10,389 nucleotides of DNA from Paracoccaceae bacterium. Its GTDB lineage: Bacteria; Pseudomonadota; Alphaproteobacteria; Rhodobacterales; Rhodobacteraceae. The DNA lies in NCBI GenBank assembly GCA_016937725.1, contig JAFGVZ010000066.1:1-10389 (forward strand), given 5' to 3'. Made by a program: the position numbers and the translations under genes. This document shows positions 6,417-10,389 of this stretch, one piece after another (the stretch's first letter is position 1; every line of letters starts with the position of its first letter). The notes under the pieces were generated by a model that was not told where the DNA came from, searched no databases, and saw only the letters and a list, made by a program, of their open reading frames with translations.

Positions 6417-7733
6417 TTAGGCCGACAGGATTTGCTGCGCTACGATGTCATGGTCCAGCCACAGAACGGGTTCCGTTGGAGCGCTGGAATTGCCAAAGAT
6501 CAATCGACCGGTGGCATGAATGACCTTGGCACTCAGCAGGTCGCTGACAAGCTGTTTGCGATCCTTGTGCAAGGCGACGATGTCTTGCGAGGTTCCGACG
6601 GTCAGGTCAACTTGTTCACCGCTATTCGGCATGGGCCATTTGCTGAAGTCGTAAAAAGACTGCATCGCCGGGTGTGTCTGGTAATCCTGCACACGCTTCA
6701 AAACCTCTTCCAGCGCCGTGCCATCTTGCAGCATCGCCTGACACGCGTCCCAGATCTGATCGGCAACCGCGCCGCCACCCTCACGGCGCAGCGCATCCAG
6801 CAAGGGCAGTAGCGAAAGCTCGATCCCGGCGAAGACATCCGAAGAGTTGGTGCGAATTTCGGGGCAATTATACACCGTCGCCTTGATGCCCTCGGCCCAA
6901 GCTTTCTGGGCGAATTCTTCCAGCCGCATCTTGGCAAAGCCTTGGGTGTAGTTCGTGTAGGTTTGCCATTTATACTGGCCACCGATCAGAATGCGGGTGC
7001 CGTGATAGCCATAGGCCGTGTAGCGCACCGCTCCGCCCGCAGCTTCGATCCGCTCCCGGATCGCGCGGCTATGGTCGATCAGATGGCCAAAGGTGTTGGC
7101 TGTCACTTCGTCGAAATTTTGAAGGATCAGCTTGCCAAGATCGCTGGACACAAGCGCGTCGGACGAAAGATAACGGTCGCCGCGCCCTTTATAGACCCGG
7201 TTGGCGATGGCCAGAAAGGCTTTCGCGCGCGGGATGCCACCTGCCATTGTATGCGCGAAAAGCACATTGCGGGCGTCGCCCAGCATCGACTCCAGCACGT
7301 CCATCATCTGCGACAGGGCAGATGTGAAACGTGCCGTGCCCACCGCGCGACTGCGGGCGATGCCGTCCCAGTCCAGCTTGAATTCCTGCCAATTGTCGAG
7401 CGTCATAGCGCTCAGCATCTCTGTCGGGTTGGGCTGGCCCGGTTCGGCATCCATGTCGAAACCGGCCATGAGTGGAATGTTAATGATGCGGCCACCCAGC
7501 CCGGCTTCGGCCTCGGCAAGCTCTTCGTCGGTCAATGGGCGTAAGGCTCCGGCCTCGTCGCGCCGCCCGACGGTAATCCCGACAATGCTCATACCCGCCT
7601 TGCGCGCAGCATCCACCAGCCCTGTCGCGTAACCCCGCCCGAACAACTCACCGAACAAGACAAGCACATCGCCCGAACCATAGAGCGTGTTTTCTGGCAG
7701 CGATTGCAGGGCAATGGGTTGGGAAATGGGCAT
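6417..7733 (-). CDS. FabMG-family enoyl-ACP-reductase-like protein
   Basis: 438-aa soluble protein, recognised from memory as the enoyl-ACP reductase FabMG family, first described from a triclosan-resistant metagenomic clone. The N-terminus has an atypical Rossmann start: DVLVLFGELFGRGYATGL (22-39), then IVGITVGRR (50-58). Further landmarks are VLFAHTMAGGIPRAKAF (157-173), GRGDRYLSSDAL (183-194), RYTAYGYHGT (237-246) and NCPEIRTNSSD (289-299). The segment YTNYTQGFAKMR (259-270) resembles the Tyr/Lys catalytic region of short-chain reductases: Y259 to K268 would be YX8K, Y262 to K268 YX5K. If correct, it would reduce trans-2-enoyl-ACP in fatty-acid synthesis or a related oxidoreduction. The ATG follows GAGGA at a rather long distance of about 11 bases. 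It lies upstream of dctP on the same strand but 526 bp away, so it is probably separate. Confidence 0.62.
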   Translation of the reverse strand: MPISQPIALQSLPENTLYGSGDVLVLFGELFGRGYATGLVDAARKAGMSIVGITVGRRDEAGALRPLTDEELAEAEAGLGGRIINIPLMAGFDMDAEPGQPNPTEMLSAMTLDNWQEFKLDWDGIARSRAVGTARFTSALSQMMDVLESMLGDARNVLFAHTMAGGIPRAKAFLAIANRVYKGRGDRYLSSDALVSSDLGKLILQNFDEVTANTFGHLIDHSRAIRERIEAAGGAVRYTAYGYHGTRILIGGQYKWQTYTNYTQGFAKMRLEEFAQKAWAEGIKATVYNCPEIRTNSSDVFAGIELSLLPLLDALRREGGGAVADQIWDACQAMLQDGTALEEVLKRVQDYQTHPAMQSFYDFSKWPMPNSGEQVDLTVGTSQDIVALHKDRKQLVSDLLSAKVIHATGRLIFGNSSAPTEPVLWLDHDIVAQQILSA

Positions 7734-7794
7734 TTTCTTTACATTCCTCTGTTTCCGGTCTGGCCATCGACCGTGACGAGAATGCCTTAGCAGC

Positions 7795-7816
7795 AGCTTT
7801 GGGCAAAAGCAAAGCT
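7795..7816. promoter_or_regulatory. 7-bp inverted repeat upstream of the FabMG-family gene
   Basis: AGCTTTG (7795-7801) and CAAAGCT (7810-7816) are perfect inverted copies with an 8-bp spacer, 62-83 bases upstream of the ATG at 7733. The position suits an operator or a leader hairpin. No strong -35/-10 pair is evident nearby (TTGCTT, 17 bases, TAAGGC on the minus strand is weak). Confidence 0.3.
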
Positions 7817-7864
7817 CTGCACGCCCACTTTCGACCTGTTCTCATTTTCGAATGCCTCTAACGA

Positions 7865-7892
7865 TAAAGGCCCGCTTGTTAGCGAGCCTTTA
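7865..7892 (-). terminator. hairpin terminator after the 59-aa membrane protein gene
   Basis: TAAAGGC (7865-7871) pairs with GCCTTTA (7886-7892) and CGCT (7873-7876) with AGCG (7881-7884). In minus-strand RNA the position between them (7872/7885) is a G-U wobble, giving a continuous 12-bp stem with a 4-base AACA loop. In plus-strand RNA the same position is a C-A mismatch, so it suits the minus direction. It begins 43 bases after the stop of the 59-aa gene and isolates it from the FabMG-family gene. The U tract is short. Confidence 0.6.
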
Positions 7893-7934
7893 CGTGTAAT
7901 CAGGTGACAGCGAAGCTGCGGCAAGAGGCGGTCT

Positions 7935-8114
7935 TTAGCCCGCGTTCTGCGCGACAGACCCCTTGCGTTTGCGCTCCACAATCCCGTCGCGGGAGAGGGA
8001 AGATTTTGGTGCACCGTGTTCCTTAAGCTTCTGAAGCCCGCGAAGTGTCAGGTAAGGGATCAGCAGGCCGAAGCCGAGTGTTCCAAACGTGAGTATTCCA
8101 AGTCCAAAATCCAT
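7935..8114 (-). CDS. 59-aa single-pass membrane protein, unknown function
   Basis: Small gene with ATG at 8114-8112 and TAA at 7937-7935. Residues about 4-24 form one hydrophobic, Gly-rich transmembrane helix (starting MDFGLGILTFG); the rest is short, very basic and hydrophilic (RGLQKLKEHG, then VERKRKG), so a cytoplasmic C-terminus is expected by the positive-inside rule. Support for a real gene: AGGAG 6 bases before the ATG, a hairpin terminator 43 bases after the stop, and a structured leader. I do not recognise the family. The next gene upstream also encodes a small membrane protein, 120 bp away on the same strand. Confidence 0.68.
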   Translation of the reverse strand: MDFGLGILTFGTLGFGLLIPYLTLRGLQKLKEHGAPKSSLSRDGIVERKRKGSVAQNAG

Positions 8115-8122
8115 GGTCGCTC

Positions 8123-8166
8123 CTGTTTGCTACAATGAAGTTTATACGCTGCATTGCGGCAAACAG
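8123..8166 (-). promoter_or_regulatory. leader hairpin abutting the ribosome binding site of the 59-aa gene
   Basis: CTGTTTGC (8123-8130) and GCAAACAG (8159-8166) are perfect 8-bp inverted copies. Inside them CATTG/CAATG adds 5 bp after one mismatch and one G-U wobble, leaving a 14-base loop. In the minus-strand mRNA the closing arm ends in CAG, the first bases of the CAGGAG ribosome binding site, 8 bases before the ATG. The stem could gate translation, or the 8-bp arms could be a protein operator. Which is not decidable from sequence. Confidence 0.45.
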
Positions 8167-8181
8167 ATGTGGCGATCACAG

Positions 8182-8211
8182 ATTTATTATTAATATCAGT
8201 AGTATGCAACT
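8182..8211 (-). promoter_or_regulatory. possible promoter of the 59-aa membrane protein gene
   Basis: On the minus strand TTGCAT (8211-8206) is followed after 17 bases by TAAATC in an unusually AT-rich stretch, upstream of the leader hairpin. Matches to the consensus are only partial. An ATGCA-AC-TGCAT inverted repeat (8204-8215) overlaps the -35 side. Confidence 0.25.
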
Positions 8212-8233
8212 GCATGCACTCTTTTTGCGCGTT

Positions 8234-8494
8234 TCAATTCACCACAATTATCACAGCCAACCAAAGCGCGAGCATGCCGACCCAGCCGAATTGCGCTGCA
8301 ATAAGCGACAAGATGAACATGGCCATCAGAGCCGCGAGCACGATGGCGGCCTGCTCGGCAACCGGGCGCGCGGCAATCTTGTCATTGATCTCGGCGAAAG
8401 AGCGTGAGCGATACACTCCGGCGATCAAGGCAACTGCACCGGCCCGGCACACCGTGCCAAGACGTGGAACTAAGCTGCGAACTGTGCCATTCAT
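8234..8494 (-). CDS. 86-aa membrane protein, unknown function
   Basis: Residues about 50-68 and 70-85 form two hydrophobic helices at the C-terminus, ending in VVN; residues 17-28 (AGAVALIAGVY) are moderately hydrophobic. Between them lies a conserved-looking hydrophilic link (RSFAEINDKIAARPVAEQ). I start it at the ATG at 8494 because GAGGG stands 7 bases upstream; an in-frame GTG at 8518 has no ribosome binding site. It is divergent from the LOV gene (142 bp apart) and 119 bp upstream of the 59-aa gene. I cannot name a family. Confidence 0.68.
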   Translation of the reverse strand: MNGTVRSLVPRLGTVCRAGAVALIAGVYRSRSFAEINDKIAARPVAEQAAIVLAALMAMFILSLIAAQFGWVGMLALWLAVIIVVN

Positions 8495-8526
8495 GGCGTC
8501 ACCCTCTGCTTTGAGCACGGTATACG

Positions 8527-8561
8527 GTTGAACACTATTTCAACTTTTGTTGCGGTGCAAC
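8527..8561. promoter_or_regulatory. two tandem inverted repeats between the membrane gene and LOV
   Basis: GTTGAA-6-TTCAAC (8527-8544) is followed after 4 bases by GTTGC-3-GCAAC (8549-8561), giving four GTTG/CAAC half-sites in 35 bp between two divergent genes. On the minus strand TTGCAC, 17 bases, TAGTGT (8560-8532) could be a weak promoter of the 86-aa gene overlapping both repeats. A shared operator is plausible; the pattern is not an obvious FnrL, PpsR or LexA site. Confidence 0.4.
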
Positions 8562-8636
8562 ATTCGCTTCTCACCGCCGCTTGCCTTTTGAAGCGCCGAA
8601 GGGCAAAACGGTTTCAGAAAGCAGCGGGGGTATGGC

Positions 8637-9014
8637 GTGGCAGGAAACGGGTCAGATCAAGGATACTTGATGTCCTTGCTGGAAGAGGACGAGGTCGAAA
8701 TGTCTGTCGTGTTCTCGGACCCGTCCTTGCCGGACAATCCAATGGTCTTTGTGAGCGACGAATTCGAAGCACAGACCGGCTATTCCCCGCAAGAGGCGCT
8801 GGGCCGGAACTGCCGGTTCCTGCAAGGGCCAGACACCAACCCCCACGCGGTCGAAGCAATCCGCCAAGGTCTGCGCGCGCAGACGCGTTTCACCATCGAC
8901 ATTCTGAATTACCGCAAGGACGGTTCTGCCTTCGTGAACAGGTTGCGCATTCGGCCCATCTACGATGCCGATGGGCGCTTGTTGTTCTTCGCGGGCGCCC
9001 AGAACCCCGTTTAA
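8637..9014 (+). CDS. short LOV blue-light photoreceptor (DsLOV-like)
   Basis: 125-aa protein that is almost entirely one LOV (flavin-binding PAS) domain with no effector domain. The photoactive motif GRNCRFLQG (56-64) holds adduct-forming C59. Other flavin contacts are N91 in DILNYRKDG, N101 in FVNRLRI, and Q122 in the final strand FFAGAQNP. Recalled DsLOV of D. shibae is nearly identical from EMSVVFSDPS to the end. M36 in PDNPM sits at the DsLOV Met49 position, linked there to fast dark recovery. Start: GTG at 8637 after a G-rich run keeps most of the N-cap helix; ATG at 8670 with AAGGA 6 bases before it is an alternative (114 aa). The first gives a better fit to DsLOV, the second the better ribosome binding site. 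DsLOV is reported to affect photopigment levels in light; a similar signalling role here is inferred. Confidence 0.93.
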   Translation: MAGNGSDQGYLMSLLEEDEVEMSVVFSDPSLPDNPMVFVSDEFEAQTGYSPQEALGRNCRFLQGPDTNPHAVEAIRQGLRAQTRFTIDILNYRKDGSAFVNRLRIRPIYDADGRLLFFAGAQNPV

Positions 9015-9025
9015 CCGGGGTTCTG
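9000..9025. terminator. bidirectional hairpin between LOV and doxX, holding the LOV stop codon
   Basis: CAGAACCCCG (9000-9009) and CGGGGTTCTG (9016-9025) form a perfect 10-bp stem with loop TTTAAC, which contains the LOV stop TAA (9012-9014). The two genes converge with 15 bp between their stops, so the hairpin serves both. There is no U tract in either direction. Confidence 0.65.
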
Positions 9026-9029
9026 ACGG

Positions 9030-9527
9030 TCAAGCGGAGTGTTTTGGGCCAGTTTGGTCCAGCTTTAGCACATGATCCAAAGACAAACGCCCCGGCCCTT
9101 GCGCGACAATCACAAGAAGTGCGGCCGCCCATAGCCCATGCGTGACCCACGCATCGGGGAACACGAAAAGCTGGATCACGGCCGTCATGGTCAACAACCC
9201 CAGCGCCGACAGGCGCGATAACAGGCCCAACACCAGCAAGACCGGCAGCACATGTTCGGCCACGGTCGCCAGCACGGTCGCGGTGGCAGGCGGAATCACG
9301 GGCAAGGCATAGACGTGTTCGAACAGGAAATAGGTCGAATCCTTGATCGTGACCCCATCCACCTTGGTGCGCGCCGATTGCCAGTAAACCATGGCGGGCG
9401 CGAGCCGCGCCACGAAGGCCACAAGATCATAGGGTAAATGGTCGCAAAGCGCGTTGGTCCGCCGCAGCATCGCGCGCCCGCGCGGCACAAGCCCCGTGGG
9501 CGTCGGCGTCTCTATCGACTGGGTCAT
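9030..9527 (-). CDS. DoxX family membrane protein of the buf/gig operon
   Basis: 165-aa integral membrane protein with four hydrophobic segments (about 35-52, 77-98, 101-121, 128-147). The family signature appears in LAPAMVYWQSARTKVDG (42-58) and in the YFLFEHVYALPVIPP loop preceding helix two. Its ATG overlaps the bufC stop as ATGA, with AAGGA 9 bases upstream, so it is the last gene of the operon. In Caulobacter the matching set is gigABCD (DUF2282, DUF692, DUF2063, DoxX), induced by gold and copper, and DoxX corresponds to GigD. Its biochemical role is not established; an electron-transfer or redox membrane function is often proposed. A hairpin shared with the LOV gene follows. Confidence 0.87.
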   Translation of the reverse strand: MTQSIETPTPTGLVPRGRAMLRRTNALCDHLPYDLVAFVARLAPAMVYWQSARTKVDGVTIKDSTYFLFEHVYALPVIPPATATVLATVAEHVLPVLLVLGLLSRLSALGLLTMTAVIQLFVFPDAWVTHGLWAAALLVIVAQGPGRLSLDHVLKLDQTGPKHSA

Positions 9528-10288
9528 GCGAAGGGTCCTTTCTGGGCGTCAACAATCAGGCCATGTGACAGCAAAAGCGTTAGTGCCGGGGTCGGGTCTG
9601 CGTGCTGCGCGGCTTCGCCAAGCGGGGCGCCCGCGTGCAAACTGGTCAAGACCGCGAAGCTGCCCGCATCGACCGGCTGAACGATCGCCGCGAAATCCGG
9701 GCGTCTTGCGATCAGCGCGTGGTCAGGGCCAGCGCTTAGCGGCTGGCGCGTTTGTCCCGGCTGGTGTTGGTGCCAGATTTGCACAGCCGGCGTTTGCGCT
9801 CGAAACAAACTGACCGACGGGTGCAATGCCAGGCACAGGGCTTCCAAGTTATCGCTTGATAGCGCTTCGGGGGGTATTGGCGTGGCATCCGCCGCGTGGC
9901 TGGCCTGTCCGCGCGCATATTCCAGCCGCGCCACATCTCCCAGAAAGGGCAGATGCGCGACCGGGGGAAACTGGTCCAGAAACGGCGCGAAACTTGCGCC
10001 CCAATGCAGCAAAACAGGGTCTTGCGGCGGCGATGAGGCAAGATAGGCCCGCGCAAGCGCTGCGAAGAACTGCGCACCGACAAGCTGTTCTACCACCGGG
10101 AAGCGCGCGGCAAGAGCGCGCGTCAGGCTGTGAAAGACGTTGTTGCGGTAGACCTTGAAGCGCTCGGCCACCTCGGACGGGTCGGGTGCTGTCAGCCCCG
10201 CCGGTGGCGTCTCTGCCCAAAGCGCGGCGCGAAACCCTGCCTGAAGCGCCGCATGAGGTGTGTCAGGCTGCATGGGAGTGTTCTGCAT
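9524..10288 (-). CDS. bufC: DUF2063 / HvfC-BufC family protein (MNIO partner)
   Basis: 254-aa soluble protein. The N-terminal DUF2063 domain (about 10-105) has its hallmark ERFKVYRNNVFHSLTRAL (42-59) and FPVVEQLVGAQFF. The C-terminal part (about 125-250) is the variable helical and beta region of the family. BufC proteins act with DUF692/MNIO enzymes, presumably recognising the precursor peptide leader as MbnC does for MbnB. Start uncertain: ATG at 10288 (used here, 26-base overlap with bufB) or ATG at 10273 (11-base overlap); neither has a clear ribosome binding site, so coupling to bufB is likely. It ends in an ATGA overlap with doxX. Confidence 0.85.
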   Translation of the reverse strand: MQNTPMQPDTPHAALQAGFRAALWAETPPAGLTAPDPSEVAERFKVYRNNVFHSLTRALAARFPVVEQLVGAQFFAALARAYLASSPPQDPVLLHWGASFAPFLDQFPPVAHLPFLGDVARLEYARGQASHAADATPIPPEALSSDNLEALCLALHPSVSLFRAQTPAVQIWHQHQPGQTRQPLSAGPDHALIARRPDFAAIVQPVDAGSFAVLTSLHAGAPLGEAAQHADPTPALTLLLSHGLIVDAQKGPFA

Positions 10289-10389
10289 TGGCTTGGTTCA
10301 GTAGCGTCGTTGCGCGCCCGACCTCTGCGAGAAGCACATCCAAAGTGGGAACGTCATTGTCCCATTCGATCAGCGTCGGCAGGGGGCCA
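10263..10389 (-). CDS. bufB: DUF692 / MNIO enzyme BufB, C-terminus (partial)
   Basis: Only the last 41 codons and the stop are in the window; the gene continues past the right edge. The fragment reads GPLPTLIEWDNDVPTLDVLL near the cut, the typical C-terminal PTLIEWD-x-D-x-P block of DUF692 proteins, whose Glu is probably an iron ligand. These multinuclear non-heme iron oxidases modify cysteines of a small precursor peptide; in the bufferin system the product is a copper-binding thiooxazole peptide. The bufA precursor gene (DUF2282 type) should lie upstream, outside the window. The stop overlaps bufC. Confidence 0.83.
   Translation of the reverse strand, partial: GPLPTLIEWDNDVPTLDVLLAEVGRATTLLNQANAEHSHAA

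Noticed and set aside
8495..8518. GTG start for the 86-aa membrane protein
   Set aside because: No ribosome binding site upstream, whereas the ATG at 8494 has GAGGG at a good distance.
8520..8525. Second GTATAC core as another FCD operator
   Set aside because: The flanks (CG and GG) do not give the outer T and A of the FCD pattern, and it lies next to the unrelated membrane protein gene.
8135..8531. Plus-strand frames over the 86-aa membrane gene
   Set aside because: Shadows of the minus-strand gene, rich in His, Arg or Thr/Ala with no domain, and no ribosome binding site.
1..10389. CRISPR array, insertion sequence ends or long direct repeats
   Set aside because: No regularly spaced repeats, transposase motifs or terminal inverted repeats were found on either strand; a second copy of the tRNA 3' end was also not found in the window.

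Overview
The window looks like a chromosomal segment of an alphaproteobacterium of the Rhodobacterales (Rhodobacteraceae/Roseobacter type). Three things point there: GC-rich coding regions; a very strong resemblance, from memory, of the short LOV photoreceptor at 8637-9014 to DsLOV of Dinoroseobacter shibae; and a TRAP transporter of the TakP type first characterised in Rhodobacter sphaeroides. Almost every gene is on the minus strand; only the tRNA remnant at the left edge and the LOV gene read on the plus strand.

Left edge (1-504): the last 15 bases fit the 3' end of a tRNA, probably tRNA-Ser, followed by about 490 bp with no convincing gene. Central accessory module (505-5890, minus): a Tat-exported TRAP solute-binding protein (dctP/takP-like), small and large TRAP permeases (dctQ, dctM), a cytoplasmic gamma-glutamyltransferase-superfamily Ntn hydrolase and, after a 152-bp gap, a GntR/FCD regulator. 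The gaps dctP-dctQ (5 bp), dctQ-dctM (ATGA overlap) and dctM-hydrolase (1 bp) are operon-like. A near-palindrome of FCD-operator type (TTGTATACTA) lies 115 bp upstream of dctP. My reading is a substrate-inducible uptake-and-hydrolysis pathway: the TRAP system imports a 2-oxo-acid-like carboxylate or amide, the hydrolase cleaves it in the cytoplasm, and the GntR protein senses it. The hydrolase keeps the nucleophilic Thr (T343) but has lost the residues that hold a gamma-glutamyl group in classical GGT, so it is closer to the HpxW (oxamate amidohydrolase)/YwrD branch.

Middle (5891-8494): a 526-bp intergenic region with the candidate operator, then a 438-aa protein I assign to the FabMG enoyl-ACP-reductase family. 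Next come a strong hairpin terminator, an uncalled 59-aa single-pass membrane protein gene (7935-8114) with a strong hairpin directly against its ribosome binding site, and an 86-aa membrane protein.

Right (8495-10389): an intergenic region with two tandem inverted repeats separates the 86-aa membrane gene from the divergent LOV gene. The LOV stop codon sits in the loop of a perfect 10-bp hairpin shared with the convergent operon on its right. That operon is the distal end of a buf/gig (bufferin, metal-stress RiPP) cluster: the C-terminus of the DUF692/MNIO enzyme BufB, BufC (DUF2063) and a DoxX-family membrane protein, with overlapping reading frames. All functional statements come from reading motifs and remembered families; no database search was run.
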